Shown: positions 54,101-61,900 of the stretch, piece after piece | How positions within the stretch are numbered: the first letter of the stretch is position 1 | How the letters are laid out: each line of letters opens with the position of its first letter | Source of the DNA: Schistosoma haematobium | Lineage: Eukaryota > Platyhelminthes > Trematoda > Strigeidida > Schistosomatidae | Length of the DNA: 64,000 nucleotides | Reading direction: 5' to 3' | Assembly: GCF_000699445.3 (NCBI RefSeq) | Contig: NC_067196.1 | Location: forward strand, 22,895,116 to 22,959,115 | Made by a program: the position numbers and the translations under genes | The notes under the pieces: generated by a model | What the model was told of the DNA's origin: nothing | Databases searched by the model: none | What the model saw: the letters and a program-made list of their open reading frames with translations, nothing else

Positions 54101-57100
54101 AAGCACTGGACGGCCGTTTCGTTCTAGTATGGGACTCTTCAGCAGCGCGCATCCACGATCCCGCAATGGTGTACGGTGGCGCAACTTCGTGGATTGGTTG
54201 AAGTTAGATATTATCACCATTGGATGCCGGCTCGCTGGTCTAGTATGTTAAGCGCTTGGTGCAAGAGTGACAGGTCTTGGGTTCGAATCTCGCACGGGGG
54301 ATCGTGGATGCGCACTGCTGAGGAGTCCCATAATAGGACAAAACGGCCGTTCAGTGCTTCCAGGTTTTCCATGGTGATCTAGCTTCAACTGACTCATGAT
54401 TTCAACCTGCGAAACTTATTATGTAATCGTCTTCATTGTTATCATTGACTCATAGACCACCTTGATTGGTTTAATAATTTCATATATGTATATAAATATT
54501 ACTGTATATTAGAGTAAAGCCTAATGAAGATCTAATCGAAAACAATATTGTTCGCTTATACATTTTGTTTTAAATTTACAATATGGGAATATTTCAAATG
54601 CAAATATAATTTTCTCTATTAAAAAAATATTCCTATAAAATGTATACCTACTTTGACTAAATACATTTTTATCCAAATAAACAGTTATATATGAATTGTT
54701 ATGAATCAATTCAAAATAATGCCATTTTCCATCGGATAAAAAGACAGGCAATTCATATACCTTATTGAAAAGAAAAATAAAGAAATATTAATCATATTCA
54801 CATAAAGCTCAGTGATTATGTAAAATAGAAACAGACGTAATTAGTTGTTTTCACAGGTAGTTGATCAATAAAGTAATTAACTGGAACTTAAAGTAGGTTT
54901 GTTGTTTACAATTAATTATACTTATTGTAAAGAGTATCATTAATGCAATAAAAGTAGTACATTTATACGAGGAATCATATGACTGAATTAGATATCTGTT
55001 GGTTGATACAATAAGATTGTGGATTTATACCGTTACGTAGTTTGAATTATGCTATTGGATAGTTTTTCCGTTATTGATTGACCAATCAGTATAACATTTA
55101 ATCATTTTTCATTTTTGTGCTTCATTAAGACAAAAGTTATTGCTAGGATCAGTCTAAGTCGATTTTCATTATTATTTAGGATAGATCGTTCTTTAGTTCA
55201 TTAAAATCAGATCACAACGTAGGGAATGCCCAACGGTAAATAAAAAGCCTCTATATATACGCTTACAATTCAGAGGCGACGCGCCGAGTGAAATGTTAAG
55301 ACTCAAGTTAAGTAGATCAATTCAAAGGACTTTGTAGTAAAGTATTCCTCTCATACTTTGCGTCTTCTTTCTGATGTTCAGGCCGGTGTATAGTTCTGGC
55401 GTGCGGGTTATCAGAATAGTTTAGGAACGAATATAGCGTCCAATCAGCAAGACTTAACAAAAAGAAACCACAGAACTAGAGAAAATAAATAAGAACCTTC
55501 GTCTAAATTTGAACGAATAATTTCACAATATATAATGAATGAAATTTCTTTTCACATCACTTACGTTTACAAACAATCTGTTATCTTAACACTTTTCGTT
55601 TCACACCACATGTCTCTTATACACACTAATGTAAATACATACTTTAAACATTGTTCACATTGATTGGATGACATATTCAGCATACAGTAATGTTTACTAA
55701 TAGGGGTTTTCTCATATAATTGACTCATTGACATATATTCTATGTCTTGGTGAAAACATTTCATTGTTATATTTAGCATTTATATTGAACTTACAGGTAT
55801 GATTCTAGAAATTTACATTATTTCATGTATGGTGCTCCTACATTAGATGGATTCTCTCATGCATCATGAAAGTAAACAATAATTACCAAGTTATACAAAG
55901 AGATAATGATATTTAACTTAAAATGATAATGTTGAAAATAAAGTCAATACAAAATGTCTAAAACAACTTCCTCTGAAAATCTACATAAATAGTTAAGTGT
56001 CCTGCTATCTTAGCGACAAAACGTGATTCCTACTTATAGAAGGGAAGTATTTTTTGTGATAGACTTCTTTTAGTGAGAACTAATTTAATTTATGGTTAGC
56101 TTTCGTTATAAGTTTATGACACTATGAAATACTAGACGATTATTTCGTTCTAGTTGTGACTTCATCAGTGAGCACTCAAAACATCCATACACTAGAAAAA
56201 TTTTAAACGTTTCGAGCCTTGACATAAACAGAATGTTTTTTAGACCACTGAGTTTGAATCGAGCAGATCATTTTATCAATATCCATCGACTCACAACTCT
56301 ACTTATTTGCTAAAAGACCCTTAAGTTACTAGTTTTCAATGATCTTACAGCTGAAATCAGTCATTGGTTGAAATTATCTTCAAATCGAAGTATTTTGTTT
56401 AGGAGCTACTGAATAAATTAACACGGGAATGAGTGTATATTTAGCTGCTGAATCCTACATAGGATGAAACACTCTTGCTTAATTCCAATTCCAGCCACAA
56501 TCCATCTATTCTAACAAGCTTCCAATTCAATAACTTATTCTAGAAAAAGTTCATAGGATACACATGTGTCAATAGAAAATTCTCTCCTGAATGTCAATAA
56601 CGAGATGATTCGATTCTCTATTAATAATATATCTTTAAAAAAAATTATAAATCTTTAGAATAAAAAACACATCTAATTATTTCATTTTCTAATCTATTAC
56701 TAATCTTTATAGTCGAGTTCATGTAGTTTAACAAATTTTATAATAATTTTCACAGCCTACAATTAGTAAACAAGTTTGTAGTGACTGTGCTTCGTTAACC
56801 AATCACCCTCGTAACCGCTATCATATAATCCTCAAGGGTGTTTGAAATCAGAAGGTAAAGAGAAGCAGCGACTACAGTTTTATTAGCAAACAACTCAGAC
56901 CACAAAGGAGTGAGGCAGTTGAATGAGTCAGCGAACCGAGAGTGTAGAGTGTAAATGTACATGTATTTATATAGGGAAATGAATTGATCATCAAATCAAT
57001 CAAACAGCTAATAATAAAGCTAGTAGAATGAATATGTGCGTAGGCGGTAAGTAATGTTTAAGCATACATATTTCATGCAAGCACAACAATAATAAAGGTA

Positions 57101-60100
57101 CAATAAGTTGTTATAGTACGGATGACTTTGTCCGCTAAATTAGTTAACAAAAGGGCTTAACCGAGTTAAATGAGAACAAACTCAATTGCATGTGAGTTGC
57201 TATAAGTTAAAAATATGAAATTGAAATAATTTATAAACGGCACAAGGTTCGAGTCCTGGGGTGAGCATCAACTTTAGAATATAAGTACATCCAACTAACA
57301 AATCCCAAATAGGACAAAACACTCATCCTAGATTACACGACTAGTCACTATCCATCTTTACTTATAACTTAACAACCTGTTCTGTATTAGAAAACGTTAC
57401 CTTACAAAATAATATGACTGTTTTACATATCACATCCATTATGATTAGACTTACTTCATGTTTATTACTGATAATATATTTCACATGAATATAACCATTT
57501 ACAAGTGATATTTGAAAGTTGTCAACCGTCTCATTGTAAATGAATTGTTGATCCATTTTTTGTTGTTGTTTTAATTGTTGTACAGGTAAAATAAATTGAT
57601 TTATTTCTTCATATGTGAACATCTTCTTATCTATTTTCTTTGATATAAACTTATCTATCATATTTAATTCATATTGTAAATTAGGTATTGTATATAAAAT
57701 AGTTTCATTTAAATAATTCGTTTGAAACATAAATACAATCCATAATAATGATGAATATTGTTGAACAGGCAATTGTATACGTATTAATTGTAATCCATTA
57801 AAATGTATAATTGGTGTAGCTTTATAAATAAAATACACAAAATAAATAGAATTATTTATCATAGTAATATTTAAATGAATAAGAATCATGAGTTTAAAAA
57901 GTGTTGAGTCGGCTTTCGGGGAACTTCAACGGAGCCTCCAGAGGCCCAAAAGAAGCCGAAGAGTCCCAGTCAATCAGAGCATGATGGAGCATTCTAGAAT
58001 TCCAACGTGGCGTGCTACTATTGGTCAGTAGCATAATATGTCGTTAACGCATTGGCCGAACCATGATGTTGATTTAACAAACGCTAACATCTATCAATAC
58101 CCATGTTTTATGTACAAAAGCGAACCTTGTAGTAAAGTATTCCTCTCATACTTTGCGTCTTCTTTCTGATGTTCAGGCCGGTGTATAGTTCTGGCGTGCG
58201 GGTTATCAGAATAGTTTAGGAACGAATATAGCGTCCAATCAGCAAGACTTAACAAAAAGAAACCACAGAACTAGAGAAAATAAATAAGAACCTTCGTCTA
58301 AATTTGAACGAATAATTTCACAATATATAATGAATGAAATTTCTTTTCACATCACTTACGTTTACAAACAATCTGTTATCTTAACACTTTTCGTTTCACA
58401 CCACATGTCTCTTATACACACTAATGTAAATACATACTTTAAACATTGTTCACATTGATTGGATGACATATTCAGTATACAGTAAACCAAAGAACCGTGT
58501 ACCTAATTATATTCGATAATTTTGATGTTTGATTATATTTCCTTGAAATAGCTTGAACCAGATTGCTAGGCGAAAAGTTGTATTTTCTTCAAATTCTTTT
58601 GCTGATATTTTACAAATACATCCTTCTTCTTTAAAGATAAAATAGTTCGTTTTTATTAGCTTGTTATCATATTTTCACATTAATATATAGGTGAGTGAAT
58701 TCTATAACAAATTCTGACAAGTGGTGACGAGTTTATGTAAAAAGGTAGGTTATCTATCACACCTATATTTATCTTCCAGATTAACTAGATTTATAGACTC
58801 ACTTTAAATGAGATCGCACTAAACTTCATAAATTAAAAAAAGTGTGATAAAAATATACAACTTTATCCTCGTTCATACATTTGATACTAAAAATACAATA
58901 GTTAGTGTAAAGGATACCATTAAAATTATCTAATAGAACACATTCAATTTAACTTATGTTTCAATGGTTCAGTTTTAATACTGAAAAAAACAAAGGGATT
59001 TATATGATCAAACTTAACCTGTGAGTACAGGAGAACACCATATGGCAATTTTCATTTCCTTTATGAATTGTTTAGTCAATTTATTTGCATGTAGTCGCAA
59101 TAAACACGAAAGGATAGACCTTTTTGTTCAGATTATCATTGTTATCTAGCATTTTTATACGTTTATAGGTACTGATGCCAAGGTTAGACTTGATAGTTTC
59201 AAATAAATTGAGCGTTGGATAGAAATTTTATGATAAATATATTTTTGTTATATTCCATTGAGTAGAAACATCAGAAATACAGTTTTTCTACTCATTGGAA
59301 CATAATAAAAACATATTTATTATTTTATACGTTTGTATTCAGTGTAAAAACTGATTAATTGACCTTTTTTTCATTTCTCTCGTTATTGATTATAAGATAA
59401 ACGAATCATATTTCAACATTCTCAATTTTAATCCATTTAAATGGTGTTTGAGTTCCTGAGAAGATTGCCAACATTATCCGGAACTCATACGACGGACTAC
59501 AGTGCAAGGTCGTGTATGGAGGACAGCTGACAGACGCATTCCATGTAAGGACCGGAGTCAGACAAGGCTGTCTACTCTCTCCCTCCCTCTTTATTCTGGT
59601 GGTCGACTGGATTATGAAGACATCGACATCTGAGGGAAAACACGGCAAACAATGGACAGTTCAGAACCAGTTAGACGATTTGGACTTCGCAGATGACCTA
59701 GCCCTCCTATCGCATACACACGGACAAATGCAGATAAAGACAGCCAGTGTAGCATCAGTAGGCCTCAACATACATAAAGGAGAAAACAAGATCCTCAAAT
59801 ACAATACGGAAGACATCAACCAAATCACACTTGGTGGCAGAACTCTGGAAGATGTAGATTTCTTCACATACATGAGAAGCATCATCGATGAACAAGGAGG
59901 TTCAGATGTAGTCATAAAGGCGAGGATTGGCAAAGCAAGGGTCGCATTCCCACAATTGAAGAACATATGGAACTCAAAACAACTTTCAACAAATATCAAA
60001 GTGAGAATCTTCAATACGAACGTCAAGACAGTCAGTTTACCGTACGGAGCTGAAACTCGGAGAATTACAACAACCACCATCAAGGAGGTACAAGTATTTA

Positions 60101-61445
60101 TAAACAGTTGTCTATGCAAGATACTCAACATCCATCGACCGGATACCATCAGCAACAGCCTTCTGTGGGAGAGAACAAACTGGCTTCCGGATGAAGAAGA
60201 AATTAGGAAAAGATGATGGAAATGGATAGGACATACACTACGCAAATCGTCAAACTGCATCGCGAGGCAAGCCCTAACTTGGAATGCTGAAGGGAAGCGG
60301 AAAAGAGGAAGATCAAAGAACACCTTACGTCGGGAAATAGAAGCAGATACGAAAAGGATGAATAACAATTGGAAGGAGCTGGAAAGGATTGCTTGGGACA
60401 GGGTTGGATGGAGAATGCTGGTTAGCGACTTATGCTCCTTCACGAGGAGTAACAGGCGTAATTAAGTAAGTAAATGGCCTTTATATTTGACCACTTAATC
60501 AGGATTTTTAAGTTTCCTAGTAAATTTCTTGTAGTCTTGAAGTGGTTTTTTTGATACACAGCAAACCACTTAAACAGGAGTGTACTTGATATTTATATTA
60601 CTATGGTTTGGTATTTCTGAAAGTGTACATTCTATGATATTTGCATGAATCGATGCCAGATGTCCTGGACTCATACTCTTGAGTCGAAATACAGTAATCT
60701 ATAAATCAGTTTATAACATAGTATGATTCTTCATCATACAATCAGTTTCGTGTTGATTCATCACTGTCAACTACTGGTTGATATCTATTTACAACAACAA
60801 AAAAAGTTTGTACTCCATTATTCTCATTAGTTCCCCAACTAATCTCAATTCTATACGAAAAATAATATTTATACCGGACTAACTTGACTCAGCCATCTGA
60901 CAAAACAATGCTTAAAATGATAATCAGTGTAAAAATAGAATTACTGAATTTTAAGTTCATTTGTTTATGAATATGGTCACAAGATCAGGAATATATATAT
61001 ATGTCCAGATGTCTACAAAATAAATAACTGTTAAGGATCATCAATATCTCTAATGTCTAACACCTTCCCAACAGTCCATACTTTTAAATTTGAGAAAAAG
61101 AAAATGAAATACACATATTGAACTACTAGACATAACTCACAATCTTTTAATTCAGTGAAGTTATACAAATAGGAATTTGATAATCTCTCTCTTCGATGAT
61201 GATAATAATAATGATGATAATGGGGATGATGATATTGTTTATTTAATGAACATGATAATTTATTAGAATCAAATGATGAGCAAATATTTGAGAACATTTC
61301 TGTTGTAACGTTATTATTGTCACACTTTAAGGGTAAAGAAAATTTTGTAATTGTATGAATTTTTTCATATTGGATACTTTGTAAATAACGTATACGTGCT
61401 TGAAAAGGTGATTGTAAATCCAAGCGTAAACCATTAATTGTTACC
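39763..61445 (-). CDS. NRXN: Neurexin (3' eleven exons; LamG/EGF/TM/cytoplasmic tail), 5'-partial
   Basis: Neurexins are presynaptic single-pass adhesion receptors. Eleven exons were found by splice phase and LamG homology: 61445-61141, 57819-57455, 54760-54652, 52628-52025, 50354-50159, 49102-48790, 47218-46935, 46069-45901, 43513-43421, 41820-41679 and 40669-39763. They join in frame to about 1162 residues. Domains: end of a LamG (res 1-30), linker (30-102), LamG (103-310), LamG (about 340-545), EGF (about 595-632), LamG (633-845), stalk, TM (about 949-973), tail (974-1162). The EGF/LamG junction [17 protein letters not shown] and the last LamG end [16 protein letters not shown] match vertebrate neurexin EGF-C/LNS6 closely. 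LNS4-LNS5-EGF-LNS6-TM is the neurexin-alpha order. The tail is unusually long and lacks the PDZ-binding EYYV end. Confidence 0.87.
41679..41820 (-). CDS. NRXN: Neurexin exon: end of LNS6-like LamG
   Basis: The acceptor tttattttag ends at 41821; the donor gtaagt starts at 41678. [20 protein letters not shown] aligns with GLYYNGLKVLNMAAEN of vertebrate neurexin LNS6. It ends GPNSPFYT at the start of the stalk. Confidence 0.88.
42225..42415 (+). mobile_element. Degenerate family-2 SINE
   Basis: TTGAGGAGTTTCATACTAGG, AAGAAAGGGCTGTCC and CTTCCTGGTTTTTAAAAGTG align in order with the hammerhead and 3' tail of the copy at 25411. The promoter half is not recognisable. It lies in a neurexin intron, antisense to the gene. 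Confidence 0.45.
43421..43513 (-). CDS. NRXN: Neurexin short exon (93 bp): LNS6 WLGH strand
   Basis: The acceptor acatactttag ends at 43514; the donor gtatat starts at 43420. [20 protein letters not shown] then [11 protein letters not shown] fits the IxxGG..F.G.LSG strand. An alternative upstream acceptor (about 43546) would be out of phase, so the short form is preferred. Confidence 0.72.
44580..45200 (+). repeat. LINE 3'-end remnant with the 26925-type repeat
   Basis: GAACCGATCACAATGGCTCA near 44643 resembles the blocks at 9350 and 12110. From 44825 it matches the repeat at 26925-27175 in order (ATCATCAATTGAAATTGAAA; TGATTGGTGTAGAAAC; CACTTGTGTTCTCGTTCACT). The two parts may be one element. 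Confidence 0.45.
45530..45700 (-). mobile_element. Family-2 SINE, partly decayed hammerhead
   Basis: On the minus strand, ACACTG/CAGTGT stem I pairs and CTGAGGA is intact, with a TGTC cleavage context. Stem II is eroded and GAAAC reads CAACAC, so activity is unlikely. The B-box-like region is GGTTTGGTCC. Confidence 0.5.
45901..46069 (-). CDS. NRXN: Neurexin exon: LNS6-like LamG middle
   Basis: The acceptor atgcttacag ends at 46070; the donor gtaggt starts at 45900. [20 protein letters not shown], then [20 protein letters not shown] and DQY correspond to the W/Y-H-x-x-R..LxVD stretch of LNS6. Phase 0 in, phase 1 out. Confidence 0.85.
46935..47218 (-). CDS. NRXN: Neurexin exon: start of last (LNS6-like) LamG
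   Basis: The acceptor atttaactag ends at 47219; the donor gtaagt starts at 46934. [16 protein letters not shown] aligns with the GTTYIF start of vertebrate LNS6. [12 protein letters not shown] and [20 protein letters not shown] are the next strands. Confidence 0.87.
48790..49102 (-). CDS. NRXN: Neurexin exon: end of LNS5-like LamG plus EGF-C-like domain
   Basis: The acceptor atgccatag ends at 49103; the donor gtaaag starts at 48789. [17 protein letters not shown] closes the Lam[21 protein letters not shown] then [11 protein letters not shown] is an EGF core (C-x4-C..CxC..G..C). An Asn/Ser-rich insert (ASSQNRNNN) separates an extra Cys pair from the core. Confidence 0.87.
49289..49456 (+). 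mobile_element. Family-2 hammerhead SINE with internal deletion
   Basis: An A-box-like TGTCTGATGGTTAAGTGC (about 49309) and B-box-like GGGTTCGACCC (49350-49360) run straight into the hammerhead core. About 20 bases present at 25530-25548 are missing between B box and core. The tail GGTCTAGCTATAATTGACTC is normal. Confidence 0.75.
49361..49403 (+). ncRNA. Hammerhead ribozyme motif with intact core
   Basis: Core CTGAGGA (49364-49370), stem II GTCC/GGAC (49371-49374 / 49382-49385), GAAAC (49386-49390), GGCC, cleavage triplet GTC (49395-49397), then CAGTGC. All catalytic-core positions fit CUGANGA..GAAA..NUH. The deletion leaves only CTG/CAG in stem I, so folding may be weak. Activity is untested. 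Confidence 0.7.
50159..50354 (-). CDS. NRXN: Neurexin exon: LNS5-like LamG second half
   Basis: The acceptor aatttcag ends at 50355; the donor gtaagt starts at 50158. The split codon restores [20 protein letters not shown], a continuous LamG strand, confirming direct splicing from 52025. It ends [18 protein letters not shown] then KIKSRFGFQ. Confidence 0.86.
51144..51184 (+). repeat. (TTA)n microsatellite in neurexin intron
   Basis: About 13 units. On the minus strand it reads as poly-Asn in an open frame (51257-51006), but that frame is skipped by in-phase splicing of the flanking exons. Confidence 0.9.
51445..51945 (-). mobile_element. Sm-alpha-like SINE, dimeric, two hammerhead blocks
   Basis: Read on the minus strand: hammerhead (core CTAACGA at 51917-51911), TTTGCTTAAAAAGCTTGTGA, ATGCACATATGCCAATATGA, AACACCAAGTGAATTTAAAC, a tRNA-like A-box region AGCTGAGCAGATAACGCAG, B-box-like TGTTCAAGTGCC, then the second hammerhead (core CTGACGA at 51583-51577) ending CTACTGCTG. 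The order is that of tandemly arranged Sm-alpha units, inside neurexin intron 50355-52024 and on the same strand as the gene. Confidence 0.65.
51545..51600 (-). ncRNA. Hammerhead ribozyme motif (Sm-alpha type, G5 intact)
   Basis: The core CTGACGA fits CUGANGA, with GAAG in place of GAAA and an intact GCGTC cleavage context. Stem II (ATCT/AGAC) keeps three pairs but has a mismatch next to the core. It is the only Sm-alpha copy in the window with a consensus CUGANGA box. Confidence 0.5.
52025..52628 (-). CDS. NRXN: Neurexin exon: end of LNS4-like, start of LNS5-like LamG
   Basis: The acceptor tttttatag ends at 52629; the donor gtaaga starts at 52024. [28 protein letters not shown] closes one Lam[37 protein letters not shown] and [12 protein letters not shown] open the next, without an EGF between them, as in neurexin LNS4-LNS5. 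It is the longest internal exon (604 bp), phase 1 in and phase 2 out. Confidence 0.87.
52770..52900 (+). mobile_element. Very degenerate SINE fragment
   Basis: CATGCATTACTGAAAAGTCT and CCTTGATATTCATTAGTCGT follow the spacing of the family-2 hammerhead and tail, but no core box is intact. Confidence 0.3.
54103..54150 (-). ncRNA. Hammerhead ribozyme motif with intact core
   Basis: Minus strand: stem I GCGCTG/CAGTGC pairs throughout (one G-U). Core CTGAAGA (54142-54136), stem II GTCC/GAAC (one mismatch), GAAAC (54120-54116), GGCC, and GTC at 54111-54109. The predicted cut is between 54109 and 54108. This is the most complete hammerhead in the window. It lies on the neurexin sense strand, so intronic RNA would carry it. 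Confidence 0.72.
54312..54358 (+). ncRNA. Hammerhead ribozyme motif, G12 altered
   Basis: Stem I GCACTG/CAGTGC and core CTGAGGA are intact, and stem II GTCC/GGAC pairs. The GAAAC box reads AAAAC and the triplet is GTT. G12 is a catalytic base in known hammerheads, so it is probably inactive. Confidence 0.6.
54652..54760 (-). CDS. NRXN: Neurexin exon: LamG middle strands (109 bp)
   Basis: The acceptor tttcaataag ends at 54761; the donor gtaggt starts at 54651. [20 protein letters not shown] followed by [16 protein letters not shown] is the W-H-x-V/F..VxLD core of LamG. It joins the previous exon exactly in phase 0. Confidence 0.85.
55332..55690 (+). repeat. 359-bp direct duplication, copy 1
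   Basis: Identical in length and sequence to 58127-58485 except one base (C at 55681 versus T). It starts at TTGTAGTAAAGTATTCCTC and ends at ATACAGTAA. It lies in the neurexin intron after the exon at 57455-57819. Confidence 0.95.
56400..56560 (+). mobile_element. Sm-alpha-like SINE fragment with hammerhead block
   Basis: The core reads CTGCTGA (56445-56451, A6 to C). Stem II ATCCT/AGGAT is perfect and GAAAC intact; the following ACTCTTGCTTAATTCC replaces the GTC cleavage site. The tail CCACAATCCATCTATTC matches the Sm-alpha 3' flank. It lies antisense in a neurexin intron. Confidence 0.5.
57240..57365 (+). mobile_element. Sm-alpha-like SINE fragment with decayed hammerhead
   Basis: B-box-like GGTTCGAGTCCTGGGGTGAG, then AAGTACATCCAACTAACAAA, TCCCAAATAGGACAAAACAC and CTAGTCACTATCCATCTTTA. 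Core CTAACAA (G5 and G8 changed) and GAAA to AAAA. Its end lies about 90 bp from the neurexin exon donor at 57455. Confidence 0.6.
57455..57819 (-). CDS. NRXN: Neurexin exon: first half of LNS4-like LamG domain
   Basis: The acceptor ttataaag ends at 57820; the donor gtaagt starts at 57454. It reads [34 protein letters not shown] and [19 protein letters not shown], the beta-strand pattern of a LamG domain. An insertion rich in Lys/Gln (about 45 residues) sits between strands. Phase 1 in, phase 0 out. Confidence 0.85.
57900..58126 (+). repeat. Unidentified GC-richer segment leading into duplication copy 2
   Basis: GTTGAGTCGGCTTTCGGGGA through GAACC is compositionally unlike the flanking AT-rich intron. 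It runs straight into the 359-bp duplicate without a visible boundary. It could be the 5' part of the same mobile element (LTR-like), but there is no internal proof. Confidence 0.35.
58127..58485 (+). repeat. 359-bp direct duplication, copy 2
   Basis: One mismatch relative to 55332-55690, 2795 bp away in the same orientation. The two copies bracket a neurexin exon. Confidence 0.95.
59441..60475 (+). mobile_element. RTE-type LINE, 5'-truncated, nearly intact RT C-terminal half
   Basis: One frame runs from about 59452 to TAA near 60465 with a single in-frame stop, TGA at 60214-60216, where the family has Arg in the KRRWKWIGH-like motif (here [14 protein letters not shown]). RT motif [17 protein letters not shown] and catalytic FADDLALL are intact, and the C-terminal domain reads [28 protein letters not shown]. 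It ends with AATTAAGTAAGTAAATGG. It sits in a neurexin intron on the opposite strand and is much younger than the copy at 26040-28180. Confidence 0.9.
61141..61445 (-). CDS. NRXN: Neurexin exon: end of LamG domain plus Cys-poor, His/Tyr-rich linker
   Basis: The acceptor tttttaaaag ends at 61446; the donor gtgagt starts at 61140. [19 protein letters not shown] is a LamG C-terminus. After it comes a linker with only three Cys and an [16 protein letters not shown] stretch, where neurexin-alpha normally has EGF-B. It begins phase 2 and ends phase 1. Confidence 0.75.
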
Positions 61446-61729
61446 CTTTTAAAAATAAAAAAAAATGTTAAAATAACTAGACAACTTCAATGTATTCACA
61501 ATATTTACAATGATTAAGTCAGTAGTTTTAAGTATAAATATATTATTATTTCAGAATATAATTTATTGATGAAAATAATGAATTCATAGTGTGAATCAGT
61601 TGTGATAATTTTCATCTTTTCTTTTTCAATATAATAAACGGCAACTGATCAACCACTTATGATATATATGCTTCCTGAGTAAATTGCTTCAATGATGTCT
61701 TTATGTCACCAGCATTTATGAGTAAAGTT

Positions 61730-61900
61730 GTATAGTTAATGCAGTGGAATCTAGAACACGTATTCCACTTTACTGAGGACTAACCAATTGAATGTACCTG
61801 TACCGCACAGTTAATGTTCAGAGAGTAACTCAGAACCAGTTTCTTCTGATTTAAACCCCCTAAATTTTTATCCACTGAGCAACTGAGTTCAGAGAGTTAC
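61730..61900 (-). mobile_element. Degenerate Sm-alpha-like SINE
   Basis: Minus strand: AGTTGCTCAGTGGATAAAAA (A-box region), GTACAGGTACATTCAATTGG, TTCTAGATTCCACTGCATTA. The order matches the other Sm-alpha-like copies but stem II and the core are unrecognisable. Confidence 0.5.

Larger units (their letters stand above)
54046..54415. mobile_element. Head-to-head inverted dimer of family-2 hammerhead SINE, well preserved
   Basis: The left arm (54046-54163, minus) holds the tail and hammerhead; the right arm (about 54170-54415, plus) is a full unit with leader GTGGCGCAACTTCGTGGATT, A-box-like GGTCTAGTATGTTAAGCGC, B-box-like GGGTTCGAATC and hammerhead 54312-54358. The outer 115 or so bases of each arm are near-perfect inverted repeats (CATGAGTCAATTGAAGCTAG versus its complement in the right arm). 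It sits in neurexin intron 52629-54651. Confidence 0.8.

Noticed and set aside
55567..55779. Minus-strand open frame with seven Cys, possible EGF exon
   Set aside because: It sits between exons that already join in phase 0, does not fit EGF spacing, a stop lies immediately upstream, and most of it is within the 359-bp duplication.
59661..60443. 260-codon minus-strand frame
   Set aside because: Complement of the RTE reverse-transcriptase frame; the + strand carries the RT motifs.
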